Source: JAFGXF01 sp963732595 (lineage in GTDB: Bacteria; Chloroflexota; Anaerolineae; Anaerolineales; Anaerolineaceae). Taken from it: DNA of 64,000 bases. The translations under genes were made by a program, and so were the position numbers. How positions within the stretch are numbered: position 1 is the first letter of the stretch; every line of letters begins with the position of its first letter. Below, in pieces: positions 17,451 to 26,020 of the stretch. The notes beneath the pieces were generated by a model. That model was not told where the DNA came from. It did no database searches and worked only from the letters and a program-made list of their open reading frames with translations. The stretch lies in contig CAVSZZ010000002.1 of the NCBI GenBank assembly GCA_963732595.1, positions 930,001 to 994,000 of the forward strand, given 5' to 3'.

Positions 17451-17819
17451 TCAGGACGGCGAAACCTTAAGAGAGTCGGGCGATTCCTGCTCGAATCGCA
17501 TGATGAAAAATTCTACACCCGTCTGAATATTGTCCACCAACTCAGCATCCATAAACTGGTATTCATCCGGAATATCCAGGTTTACGATTTCAGGCAAAGG
17601 TAAACCGCGGAACATATCAACGATCCGGGTTTTATAGCGATCCTCCATCACCAGAATGAGATCTGCTCAGGTCACATCACCTTCGGAAAGAATATGCTTG
17701 CTTTTCCCGCTCACCCCCGCCGAACGGACGTCGATGCGATCGTCATTTCGATAAATGTGCTCGGCGGTTGGGCCACGCCATTGATTCCTTCCACAGACAA
17801 ACAGAAAGTGTGTTTTCAT
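17451..17819 (-). pseudogene. Low-molecular-weight phosphatase family gene with in-frame TGA at conserved Trp
   Basis: A 122-codon frame starts at 17819 with GGAG upstream. FVCGRNQWRGPTAE matches the P-loop of the small LMW-PTP-like family, and LDIPDEYQFMD matches its C-terminal signature. One codon, TGA at 17669-17667, interrupts it exactly where relatives have the Trp of WAD (here DVT-stop-ADLILVMED). No frameshift is present, so a single G-to-A change explains the break. As written, only a short N-terminal peptide and an uncoupled C-terminal frame can be made. Readthrough cannot be excluded. Confidence 0.8.
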
Positions 17820-17904
17820 ATGCTCCCGGGCTTTTCACTTTTAGGCCATGTGGCCCAAGGATTGTCGCCCTGGATTCCTTCCCCATTATGACACTACAGA
17901 ATAG

Positions 17905-18714
17905 CTAAGCTCCTTTCATGCGGATGTATTCCTTAACATCGACGTTGTAAACCACTTCTTTCGGGGTAAAGAACGCCCACGGTGTGCCCTCATCGTGCCA
18001 GATGATGGCTGCATTTGCCAGCATCTGACCATTGACCTGCTTCCATGCAAGTGCTTCATTCAACCACAAGGTTTTAATTTCATCGGTTGTGCCTTTGTAT
18101 CGCATGCCTTCCAGCAAGCGAACCAACCCTGTAACCGGATCGAATCGCACGATGAATCGTTCCCGGATTTCGCCAAAAGGAACCACCAACATGGCGGTCT
18201 CATCATCGACCGCTTCCCACAACACCCTGGGATCAGTGATATAAACCGAAGGAAGCCAGAGCGATTCAGACCACAACCCCAAATTGGCGGCCTGGTCCAC
18301 TTTGGGTTCTCCCTCTGTCACCATAAAAGGTAACTCCAGGCGGCTTTTTCCATCCAGATAATGCTCATTGACTTTCATCAGAGGCAGGCCAAAGAAGGTC
18401 GCTTCAAGATAGTGATGGTAAGCCTTGCCAGCATCATGTGTGAATCGGAATCGCCCTGGGAAAGTGATGCCTGCCACTCGCAGGCGAGCCTGCCCGGTAA
18501 TCACTGCTGATTTGATTCGTGGCACATTGTTGCCATATAGCTGCTGATAGAAACGCTTTACCGGTACCGGCAATTTGCTGGGCAGTGGAACTGTTTTCAG
18601 AATTCCGGCTTCCCCAGGGAATGGCGGAAATGGCCGTGGGTTGATATGCAACCCCAACCAGCCAATAAAGGCTATTGCTAGAACGGCTAAAACGATGATC
18701 AGGTATGTATTCAT
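17905..18714 (-). CDS. DUF6544-like membrane-anchored protein
   Basis: A 269-residue protein with an N-terminal membrane helix (YLIIVLAVLAIAFIGWLGL) and a soluble domain matching the DUF6544/DUF6920 pattern: LPVPVKRFYQQLYG, a FPGRFRFTHDAGKAYHHYLE strand pair, RLELPFMVTEGEP, and a WLPSVYITDPRVLWE block. The family has a lipocalin/LolA-like beta-rich appearance, but its function is unknown. It is transcribed alone. Confidence 0.72.
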   Translation of the reverse strand: MNTYLIIVLAVLAIAFIGWLGLHINPRPFPPFPGEAGILKTVPLPSKLPVPVKRFYQQLYGNNVPRIKSAVITGQARLRVAGITFPGRFRFTHDAGKAYHHYLEATFFGLPLMKVNEHYLDGKSRLELPFMVTEGEPKVDQAANLGLWSESLWLPSVYITDPRVLWEAVDDETAMLVVPFGEIRERFIVRFDPVTGLVRLLEGMRYKGTTDEIKTLWLNEALAWKQVNGQMLANAAIIWHDEGTPWAFFTPKEVVYNVDVKEYIRMKGA

Positions 18715-18931
18715 ATGTTGCTTTCGATTATTAGAGACTACAACTGGCTGCCGAGTAAGGAGCGTAAGGTAAGTCCACCGATTCCCAGTAGGACCTAATA
18801 CTGAGCTGTGGGTCGGCTGCCCTTACGAACCAGGCTGGTATCTCTAGCAAAACAGGACAAAGTGAAGGGAATTAAAGAAAGTGAATAGAGACGTTAAGTT
18901 CACTGAATTAATCCCAGTCACAAATCCAAAT

Positions 18932-19048
18932 TTAGGCGGCTTTATTGCTGGGAAGCTTGGTTTGTTGTTTTTTCTGTTTCTTTTCCTTCTTATCCTTCTT
19001 TTGCTTCTTGGCTTTATCCTTGTCCTTCTTACTCTTTTTTTCGCCCAT
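18932..19048 (-). CDS. Lysine-rich 38-residue microprotein
   Basis: An ATG-to-TAA frame with AAAGGAG seven bases upstream. Eighteen of 38 residues are Lys, mixed with Asp, Glu and Gln (for example KKDKDKAKKQKKDKKEKK). Overlapping frames in other registers give long basic or hydrophobic peptides, but they lack correct ribosome-site spacing. The composition suggests a disordered nucleic-acid- or ribosome-binding peptide. This is inference from composition only. Confidence 0.6.
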   Translation of the reverse strand: MGEKKSKKDKDKAKKQKKDKKEKKQKKQQTKLPSNKAA

Positions 19049-19198
19049 TTCATATCTCCTTTATGGATACTCACATGGTCAAGTAATGAGGTGGAACCAC
19101 AAACCCATTATCACACACTTTTACATGTCAAACACAGAGAATGATCTAAGCAATATTCTCCCTGTGAGTCGCGGTGGAAATGGCATAAAATATCCCTC

Positions 19199-20479
19199 AT
19201 GACCACCCGCGCCGGATTTGCCGGAATTTTAACCGGCCTGCTGACAACCTTGCTCATCTATTCAATCTTTATAGCCCGCCCGGACGCCTTTCTGCAGATG
19301 CAGTCGGCGGACTCTGTAGGTTGCATTTGGATCGCTGCTATTGTGATTTCGTTAATAATGATCGCAGGCGGAGTAACGGCCGGTCGATGGAGCCACTCCA
19401 CCCATGTGTGGCGCCGGACGGCACTTGGCGGACTAGCCGGCGGCCTGATGGGAGTGACCATCTTTTGTTTATGTGGTGCGGCAACAGCCGGCCTGGCCAG
19501 GTGGGGCTCGCCACTGGATTACCCAACGATGGGACCCATTTCGCAGATTGCGGTTATAAATACAATCATACGGCAAACCATGGTGGCTTTCCTGGTGCTC
19601 TTTTTGGCTGGGAGTGGGTTGGGCACACTGGGTGGATGGTTATCCGACCGCCGCCAGAGTGATCGAGTGGAAATATTCAATAAGAGCGAGCCACAAATGG
19701 CGATGAATGCAGCCATCACCACCGTGCCCGCATCAATCGTCGCCACGGCTCTATCCGCTTACATATTTTCGCGCCTATCAGATCTGCTGGGTGGTCAAAC
19801 CAAGCTGCTTATCCTCGATGGAAGCATTGCAACCATGCCGCTGGTCGTATCACTGCTGCTGGTCCTGGTCTCACACTTTGCCCTGACGATGGTTGTCCCC
19901 CATGAAGCCTGGCAGGCCGAACACCGGTGCGGCCTGGATGAGGTCAAGATGGCTGCCTATGTTGGTGTCGGCGCTGCCCCACTCCTGATCCTGTTATTAT
20001 CCCTGGCCTTCCCGGAGGCACTCAAAAATCCTCTGGTCCTGGCCGCCCTTCTAGCCAGTACGGCTATGAGCCTGAAATCACTGCATAGCCTGCGAAAGTT
20101 GATCCTGCCACGACGCACCTCTTTTCCCCCCCCATTGGCGGGGCGGCAAAGGACGGAGGTAAATTTGTTTGGAACGATTGCGGCCTCACGTGGGCCGCGC
20201 CTGGTGGTGCTTTGCATCGGTTGCGGGTTGGCGATGGTCCTGCCGCTTCAAGTGTCTGTATTCTCGATTTTGATCAACCTGAACCATGCGCTGGCAAATT
20301 CACCCTTTTCCAGCCCCCCTACTAAAATCCCCTGGGGGCTTTTCAGGACCCAGGCGCTGGTCAGCACCGGCGCGGTGGCAGTCTCGATCGCTTTGCTGGT
20401 TGTGATTTACCTGTTCTACCTTAATCTGGGACGTTGGTTCAAAAAACTAAATTCACGCCAGCCGCACAGTCGAACATGA
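19199..20479 (+). CDS. Polytopic membrane protein of unknown function
   Basis: A 426-residue protein with about eight to nine hydrophobic helices and small-residue-rich segments (TALGGLAGGLMGVTIF). A central cytoplasmic-looking loop follows GGWLSDRRQSD, and a second, basic loop (RKLILPRRTSFPPPLAG) precedes the last helices. No transporter signature is recognised. No strong ribosome site is seen. It is the only plus-strand gene in a minus-strand accessory region. Confidence 0.7.
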   Translation: MTTRAGFAGILTGLLTTLLIYSIFIARPDAFLQMQSADSVGCIWIAAIVISLIMIAGGVTAGRWSHSTHVWRRTALGGLAGGLMGVTIFCLCGAATAGLARWGSPLDYPTMGPISQIAVINTIIRQTMVAFLVLFLAGSGLGTLGGWLSDRRQSDRVEIFNKSEPQMAMNAAITTVPASIVATALSAYIFSRLSDLLGGQTKLLILDGSIATMPLVVSLLLVLVSHFALTMVVPHEAWQAEHRCGLDEVKMAAYVGVGAAPLLILLLSLAFPEALKNPLVLAALLASTAMSLKSLHSLRKLILPRRTSFPPPLAGRQRTEVNLFGTIAASRGPRLVVLCIGCGLAMVLPLQVSVFSILINLNHALANSPFSSPPTKIPWGLFRTQALVSTGAVAVSIALLVVIYLFYLNLGRWFKKLNSRQPHSRT

Positions 20480-20574
20480 GCGCTCCGCACATCTCACTCT
20501 TTCCGGCACCCATCGCGACTATATCCTCTTGGTTCACTCACATCAATCTGTCTACCACCATTCCAATCCGATTG

Positions 20575-21504
20575 TCATTGGTACACCTTCAGCCATGTTT
20601 CCGTGGATTTAATCTCCTTCATAAGTGATCCATATAGTGCATCGGCAGGTTCATCGTTGGCAGTGGAAAAAACGCGCGTGCATCCCATTTCTATAAGCCG
20701 ATGCATCCCTTCGAGCATGACTGCCTTGCCCAGGCCTCGCCGCCAGTGCTCAGCCGCCGTACCCACCACGACGGTCACTGCACTGCGGGTGTAATCATCA
20801 TAAAAGATCGTACAGAATGCGGCGATTTTGTTGTTGGATGTGGTTGCGATAATATCCAGATCGCGGCGGTAAAGTGGTGCGGATTGTAAGTTTTGATACC
20901 AAGAATAACCGGAATAATCCCCATCCGGCTCCTCAGCGTGAAAAGCCCGCCATGAAGCCCAACAACGGGCAGGGTGCTCATCTAACCCTCCCATTGACCT
21001 AATTTCATACCCGGTAGGGGAAGGTCTGGAAGGCAGGGGGCTATCCAAATCCCGCCAATAATGATGTCCCCAACCAGAGGCTTTTTTGAACCCTCTTCGG
21101 GAAAGGACACTCTTCCGCAGGTCGTCGTCTTCGAATATCGGGACGATTATATAACGTCTTCCATCATCGGTTCCGTCATGATAGTGTTCCTCCGCGTAGG
21201 CGATTGCCTCATCTTCCAACTCGGGGCTTCTATAATCGGGATGGGTGTGCAGGCGAATCTCGCCATGGCCAATGGAATGCACGACGGCTGCTATCTTTCC
21301 ATCATTCGTTTGCCAAGTCATGGTCTCTTTTTCAAACGTCTCGCATACCTGGCAAGTCATAATGTAATGCCAGCGCCAGTAATCCAGCCGCGCCACATGC
21401 CAGCTATGCTCAATTCTTTCGTTGAGGAGGAAGACCTCTCGCAGGAAATTGCGAATGCGCCAATAATCAGACTCGTTTTGACAGGGCATCATACTGTATT
21501 TCAT
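20575..21504 (-). CDS. GNAT acetyltransferase, two-domain
   Basis: A 309-residue protein with two GNAT-like halves. The C-terminal half has a standard acetyl-CoA site (TAAEHWRRGLGKAVMLEGMH) and ends in a typical beta-bulge strand (FSTANDEPADALYGSL). The N-terminal half keeps the fold (LRKSVLSRRGFKKASGWGHH) but lacks a clear pyrophosphate loop, so it is probably non-catalytic. GGAGG lies six bases before the ATG. The substrate is not predictable. Confidence 0.8.
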   Translation of the reverse strand: MKYSMMPCQNESDYWRIRNFLREVFLLNERIEHSWHVARLDYWRWHYIMTCQVCETFEKETMTWQTNDGKIAAVVHSIGHGEIRLHTHPDYRSPELEDEAIAYAEEHYHDGTDDGRRYIIVPIFEDDDLRKSVLSRRGFKKASGWGHHYWRDLDSPLPSRPSPTGYEIRSMGGLDEHPARCWASWRAFHAEEPDGDYSGYSWYQNLQSAPLYRRDLDIIATTSNNKIAAFCTIFYDDYTRSAVTVVVGTAAEHWRRGLGKAVMLEGMHRLIEMGCTRVFSTANDEPADALYGSLMKEIKSTETWLKVYQ

Positions 21505-21597
21505 GGTTTTCCTCCAGTTCCCCTGGCTTTAACCTGCCAGGAGAACAATCACTCCCTTACTTTTCAATCGTTGTGTCGACAATCAAGGAGCCCTTTG

Positions 21598-22068
21598 TTA
21601 CGCATTTACGTAGTGGTCTTCAACGCTCCCATCCTTACTCTCGTTCAGCAGCGAACTCAGTTCTCCCAGATGGAATAGGCAATGTTGGAACGAAAACAGG
21701 ATTACTCCCAGATTGGTTTTCCCAGTCCATTCAAATGCATGGTTCTCAGCGCCAAGATCCCTGATTTTCAACCAATTCTCGGTTTTCCCTTCAAGTACAT
21801 GGATATAATCCACGATATCCTCCTGACAGGGAATGTCACTTTCCGCCATATCCCAGCAATTTATAGTAAATGGTTTTCCGGAGTTCAGCGGCTTAAGGTT
21901 CGAGTCCTGCAGGTAGTATGCAGTGGATTGCAGAATGTGCAGCGCCAGCCGAGCCGGGATATGATGCCCCCGCCCGGTATGCAACCATGAGTAATCATCG
22001 AAATCCTTCACTATCTTTGAAAAAACCCGCCAGGTTTTTCCATACTTCTTTATCAATTCATCATTCAT
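21598..22068 (-). CDS. DinB-like four-helix protein
   Basis: A 156-residue helical protein with His residues placed as in the DinB/YfiT metal site: HIPARLALHILQSTAYYLQD early, and FSFQHCLFHLGELSSLL in the last helix. The start at 22068 (MNDELIKKYGK) has GAGGT upstream. DinB-superfamily proteins include thiol transferases and damage-inducible proteins. Here the assignment is by pattern only. Nearby 22069-22310 has no supported gene. Confidence 0.6.
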   Translation of the reverse strand: MNDELIKKYGKTWRVFSKIVKDFDDYSWLHTGRGHHIPARLALHILQSTAYYLQDSNLKPLNSGKPFTINCWDMAESDIPCQEDIVDYIHVLEGKTENWLKIRDLGAENHAFEWTGKTNLGVILFSFQHCLFHLGELSSLLNESKDGSVEDHYVNA

Positions 22069-22310
22069 CGTTTTGACCTCATCTGTGCACTGTTGGAAGA
22101 ATCGTAACCATTTTACAACGATTATCAAAATGGCTCTGGATTCGTATGGGAGCCGGGCTGTAATTGGCAATAGCTATTAGATGGTTGATTGGACCAGTAC
22201 ACACATCCAAATAATCCTGATCGTGGCCGTTTGACAGTTCTCTCCACTGAGATCAGGGGGTAATCTTTCGCAAAGAGGCATGGAAGGGGTGGATAAAATA
22301 GCCGGATCGT

Positions 22311-22451
22311 CTATTCTTCATTGGCTCGCATATGAAATGCATAATACAGGCCTAGCAAATCAACTGAACGGATAAAATGGACCTCCCGGCTGTACTTATT
22401 GGTTCCTTGTCAGCCTGGGTGCCATTCTACTCCCAAGGAATATTTATTCAA
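22311..22451 (-). pseudogene. Short gene remnant with in-frame TGA
   Basis: A 47-codon frame ends at TAG (22311). Its last 32 codons look strongly protein-like (TNKYSREVHFIRSVDLLGLY then YAFHMRANEE). An upstream piece, GVEWHPG, is separated from it by TGA at 22412-22410. No family is recognised. It sits directly after the VOC gene on the same strand and may be a decayed neighbour. Confidence 0.35.
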
Positions 22452-22463
22452 TCAACTTTTTCG

Positions 22464-22880
22464 TTAAAAGAGTGGGGGGTTGGCATTGAGTTGTAGCAAA
22501 TCCCATAAATTGCCATACAGATCTTCGAAAACAGCAACCAATCCATATGATTCCTCTGTTGGTTCTCGTATGAATTTGATGCCTTTCGAAACCATCTCGG
22601 TATAATCCCGCCAGAAATCATCTGTATTGAGGAATAGAAATACTCTTCCACCGGTTTGGTTGCCGATAAAAGGTTGCTGCTCTGGTTTTGACGCTCTCGC
22701 CAGAAGCAGGGTTGTGCCGTTAGAGTTAGGAGGGGAAACTACAACCCAACGTTTATCCTGCTTCGGCTGATAGGTGTCTTCAACTATGGTGAAATGAAGC
22801 TTTTGCGTATAAAAAGTAATGGCCTCGTCATAGTCTCTGACGACCAGTGCGATATGAACTATTGACTGTTTCACAACCAT
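22464..22880 (-). CDS. VOC (glyoxalase/bleomycin-resistance) family protein
   Basis: A 138-residue protein with two beta-alpha-beta-beta-beta units: IVHIALVVRDYDEAITFYTQ at the start and SYGLVAVFEDLYGNLWDLLQ at the end. The conserved His near residue 9 and Glu in the second unit (VFEDLYGN) fit a metal-binding VOC site. Start choice is between ATG 22880 and GTG 22874; GGAG is better spaced for the latter. Function within the superfamily is open. Confidence 0.88.
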   Translation of the reverse strand: MVVKQSIVHIALVVRDYDEAITFYTQKLHFTIVEDTYQPKQDKRWVVVSPPNSNGTTLLLARASKPEQQPFIGNQTGGRVFLFLNTDDFWRDYTEMVSKGIKFIREPTEESYGLVAVFEDLYGNLWDLLQLNANPPLF

Positions 22881-23037
22881 CTCTCCTTATCCAATATTGC
22901 CGCTTCGTATGTATTCAATGTGTCTGGGCGGGTGTAGACACTCCTGGGGAGCAGGAATACTCGAGGCGATGAAAACACGAAAACTGACACATCCATTGCA
23001 CGCTTTTTGGCAGGAATATATATCGATTTTTATAATC

Positions 23038-23844
23038 TTACGCTGATGGTTCTTGCTTAAATAGATCCCGGTGAGAGAACGGCTGCGTTATCAAACGGAA
23101 GAACATTCTCCATCCTGCAGGCCAGGATAGGTGCACGCCATTTCTTCTGTTTGTAAGCATTTGATCCACCAACCAGGGCGTAACCACTTCAACCCGTTCA
23201 GCAATGATATTGAATATCCGTTTGGCTCGCTTCCACTCCTCGGGACGACCCTTATACTGCCTGACGATAAAATCCGTCATCACCATGCCCGGCCGCAAAG
23301 AACCCACGATAATAGGACTACCGGCCAGCTCTTTCGCCAATCCTCGCGTAAAGTAACACACGCCGTATTTGGTCATGCCATAAAAGATCAGCCCTGCGCG
23401 CATTCGGCCATCACTCCCCAGGCCTTCCATGTTATAGATGCTGCCATATCCCTGTTCGATCATGCCGTTTATAGCGACTTGTGAGCCGTAGATGACACCC
23501 AGCAGGTTCGTTTTGACAATACTTTCCACTTGCTCAGTCGAATTTTTCAATATCGTTTGCTGATCGCCGCTTACCCCAGCATTATTGATCCAAATATCCA
23601 CATGACCAAAATTCGCCACACTCTCGCGCCATAAAGATTCCACCTGGCCAGGATCTTGAACGTCACATGCATACCCCGATATGCTCTGTTGAGGGTGCTC
23701 TTGACATAAGCCCGCCACTGTACGGTCTACATCCTGTTTTTTTCTTCCGCTGATCATGACCGAGCAACCTTGAGCAAGAAAAGCTCGGGCCATGCCAAGT
23801 CCAATTCCACGGGTGCTTCCGGTTATTACAATAGTTTTTATCAT
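23038..23844 (-). CDS. Short-chain dehydrogenase/reductase
   Basis: A 268-residue classical SDR: TGSTRGIG cofactor motif near residue 8, NNAG in the middle, Tyr-Lys pair in YGMTKYGVCYFTRG. Arg-Lys after strand 2 (SGRKKQDVD) suggests NADP(H). The active-site Ser region reads YNMEGLGSDG, where the usual Ser after the strand is not obvious. The start at 23844 has GGAGA upstream. A nitroreductase fragment runs in frame into its leader. Confidence 0.82.
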   Translation of the reverse strand: MIKTIVITGSTRGIGLGMARAFLAQGCSVMISGRKKQDVDRTVAGLCQEHPQQSISGYACDVQDPGQVESLWRESVANFGHVDIWINNAGVSGDQQTILKNSTEQVESIVKTNLLGVIYGSQVAINGMIEQGYGSIYNMEGLGSDGRMRAGLIFYGMTKYGVCYFTRGLAKELAGSPIIVGSLRPGMVMTDFIVRQYKGRPEEWKRAKRIFNIIAERVEVVTPWLVDQMLTNRRNGVHLSWPAGWRMFFRLITQPFSHRDLFKQEPSA

Positions 23845-23874
23845 TTCATTCTCCATTGACAATTGAATGGTATA

Positions 23875-23940
23875 CCCCTCTACTCAACAGGCAACATAGC
23901 CCAAAGCCGTACACGCCAGAAGCATGTTTTCAAACAGATT
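23875..23940 (-). pseudogene. Nitroreductase gene fragment with TGA at the conserved Trp
   Basis: The frame reads ENMLLACTALGYVAC-stop-VEG and aligns with QNMLLACTALGYGACWVEG of the intact nitroreductase at 16885-17370. The Trp codon is TGA at 23886-23884. Similarity stops just upstream of ENM and just downstream of VEG, so only about 20 codons survive, directly before the SDR gene. Confidence 0.75.
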
Positions 23941-24053
23941 CCCTTTGTCCAATTGAATTTGTTATTTTTTACTTTATTTTAGTAATTTTTGCAGTAACCC
24001 ATGTCGATCCATTGCACTCAAGAGTGATCAATGGCATAACCACCAATCCACGC

Positions 24054-24701
24054 TTATTGCGGTTCCCCCAGGATTTGCCAGCCGCGTTCCCTGGCAATGT
24101 CATACAGTCGGCGGTCGGGATAAACAGCGATGGGATGATCCGCATGTTCCAGCAGGGGGATATCCATGGCGGTATCCCCATAGGCATAGTCGACACGGGT
24201 GACTTTAAGTCGGCTGAGCACTTCGTTTATCTTGCGTTCGCTGGAAATGAGAGCGGTGGCAACCCGCGCGCGGCCGTTTTCAACGCTGACCGGTGTGCCA
24301 ATGGCATTGGCTCCAATCTTCTGGGCGAAGGCACGCGCGATGGGCTCGAATACACTACTGGCGATATAGACCTGTGCTCCACCCCGGGCATGCTCGACCA
24401 ACCGGGATATGATATCCTCCCGACGTTTCGGCCATAAATTGCTCTCAACCACCCACTCGGAGACCTGCTCGAACTTATCAGGGGTGACATCCCGCACCCA
24501 GCCCAGGCTCTGGATCATCAGTTTTTGACCCCAGGTCTGCTGATCGATAAGGCCACCTTTCGCAAGCAGGTAACCAGGCATCATGGCTGCCATACGCCAA
24601 CGCGCCTGCGCTCGACTCTGATTATGGCGCACCCAATCCACGATCCCCAGCACTGGCGAGCCTGTGGTGAGGGTGCCCATCATATCGGAAATGACGATCA
24701 T
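24054..24701 (-). CDS. HAD-superfamily phosphatase-like protein
   Basis: A 215-residue HAD protein of the IB type: a helical cap follows motif I, ASSVFEP is motif II, and GDTAMDIPLLEHADHPIAV is motif III with the metal-binding Asp pair. Motif I reads ISDMMGTL, so the nucleophile Asp6 is present but the usual second Asp (acid/base) is Met8. Activity as a phosphatase may be reduced or altered. AAGGAG lies seven bases before the ATG. Confidence 0.8.
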   Translation of the reverse strand: MIVISDMMGTLTTGSPVLGIVDWVRHNQSRAQARWRMAAMMPGYLLAKGGLIDQQTWGQKLMIQSLGWVRDVTPDKFEQVSEWVVESNLWPKRREDIISRLVEHARGGAQVYIASSVFEPIARAFAQKIGANAIGTPVSVENGRARVATALISSERKINEVLSRLKVTRVDYAYGDTAMDIPLLEHADHPIAVYPDRRLYDIARERGWQILGEPQ

Positions 24702-25036
24702 GGAGGCTCCTTTTGATTAAGGATTGTACCTGATATCGAATTCTTTAAATCCAGAAATCCACATGATAGTCACTCAAGTATTTCTTTACCTAAAATCGCC
24801 CTGGATATACGTCAAAGGCGCACAGACGTGTAACCAGATACACGACTCGGTGTGTGCGGTAGAAGGGAGAGTCTTGATCGAACGGCTTGCATTACTGGCG
24901 GCAGGACGGACTTGGCGGTTAAGAGCCACGGGTAGAAACACGATACTGACACCAAATCTCTGGAGGGGAGGTAAAGTCTACCTCGCGTCTGAGTACGCGC
25001 CGTATCAGCCCGCTTTAAATTTATTTGGACGTGGCA
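24702..25036. other. Intergenic region with one copy of a short repeat
   Basis: A 107-codon plus-strand frame crosses the region but overlaps the next gene, has no ribosome site and matches nothing recognised. The 20-base repeat at 24813-24832 is the only notable element. Confidence 0.4.
24813..24832. repeat. 20-base dispersed repeat, copy 1
   Basis: CAAAGGCGCACAGACGTGTA, 19 of 20 identical to the copy at 25812-25831. Flanks are only loosely similar. The two copies bracket the DUF4256 gene. Confidence 0.55.
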
Positions 25037-25612
25037 TTAAACCCTAAGCGAGCCGCGGAATCCCCTGGCGCCATAATAAGAGTCCGCACCGTTATGGTAC
25101 ACGAAGACATGGTCGTATCGGCGATCGGCAAAGATGGCCCCGCCGAGTTTTCTAATTTCAGGAGGTGTTTTCAACCAGCTAGAGGTTTTCGTATCGAAAT
25201 TTCCAAGTTGCTGCAACTCCCGATATTGTTCTTCGGTTAAAATCTCAACGCCCATGGCCGCCGCCATATCCATGGCGGTATCTTTTGGTTTAAATTCTTT
25301 CCTTGCCTCCAGGGCTTCTCGGTCATAACAAACATTTCTGCGGTCTTTGGGGCTTTCCGCTGAACAATCAACAAATATGTATTCGCCTGTCTTTTTATCA
25401 AAACCAACCACATCCGGTTCTCCTCCGGTTCTTTCCATTTCATTGAGTGACCACAGTTTTTCGGGGTTCGCTTCCAACTTTACTTGTACGCCCGCCCATT
25501 CAAGACCTTTATGGCGGTTCATGTTTTTCTCAAAGCGGGCTCTTAATTTACCAAGCTGTTCTTCACTTTGCTCTGAAGAAAAATCTTTTCTACTACTATT
25601 ATCGTTGCTCAT
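25037..25612 (-). CDS. DUF4256 family protein
   Basis: A 191-residue soluble protein matching DUF4256 along its length: KLEANPEKLWSLNEMERTGG, EPDVVGFDKKTGEYIFVDCS, MGVEILTEEQYRELQQLG and the terminal GARGFRGSLRV. The family is found patchily in bacteria with no known function. It is flanked by two copies of a 20-base repeat, and the patchy family distribution suggests transfer. Confidence 0.85.
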   Translation of the reverse strand: MSNDNSSRKDFSSEQSEEQLGKLRARFEKNMNRHKGLEWAGVQVKLEANPEKLWSLNEMERTGGEPDVVGFDKKTGEYIFVDCSAESPKDRRNVCYDREALEARKEFKPKDTAMDMAAAMGVEILTEEQYRELQQLGNFDTKTSSWLKTPPEIRKLGGAIFADRRYDHVFVYHNGADSYYGARGFRGSLRV

Positions 25613-25741
25613 ATATTTATCCTGTCTCAGTTAAATCGGTGTATCAAGGGTACAACGATGTAATTCTGAAATGCAATGTGGGCTTAAACTTTTTTCTTAT
25701 TTACTTTGATTATCATTTAATAGATTAGTTACAAATTAGAA

Positions 25742-25763
25742 TGCTCCCCACCGTTGGGGAGCA
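25742..25763. terminator. Perfect 9-bp hairpin, possible terminator
   Basis: TGCTCCCCA, loop CCGT, TGGGGAGCA, followed on the plus strand by GGTTGTTTATTT. No plus-strand gene ends nearby, so its role is uncertain. Confidence 0.45.
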
Positions 25764-25811
25764 GGTTGTTTATTTCCTCTGAATTTATCTTAAACCAGCC
25801 TCAACTTACAC

Positions 25812-25831
25812 CAAAGGCTCACAGACGTGTA
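25812..25831. repeat. 20-base dispersed repeat, copy 2
   Basis: CAAAGGCTCACAGACGTGTA, one base different from the copy at 24813-24832. Confidence 0.55.
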
Positions 25832-26020
25832 CCTGTATATAAGCCTTAGCCCGAATAGGTAAAGTGAATGTGTCGATCTAACTGTGCGTTTTTGACGCCT
25901 GCGTGGATGATGACGAGGTCCAGGATTAATAACTTAACTTTGAATTAAAAACGCAATCATGCCTGGCCCGACCCCATCTATTTAGTGCTCACCAAATACA
26001 GCCCATCCTGGTGAAGTGAG

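Larger units (their letters stand above)
25613..26020. other. Intergenic region with hairpin and repeat
   Basis: Contains the hairpin at 25742-25763, the second 20-base repeat at 25812-25831 and no convincing gene. A 31-codon minus-strand frame near 25850-25940 reads protein-like (LDLVIIHAGVKNAQLDRHIH) and might be a remnant. Confidence 0.4.

Noticed and set aside
24724..25047. 107-codon plus-strand frame
   Set aside because: No ribosome site, no domain, and it overlaps the end of the convergent DUF4256 gene.
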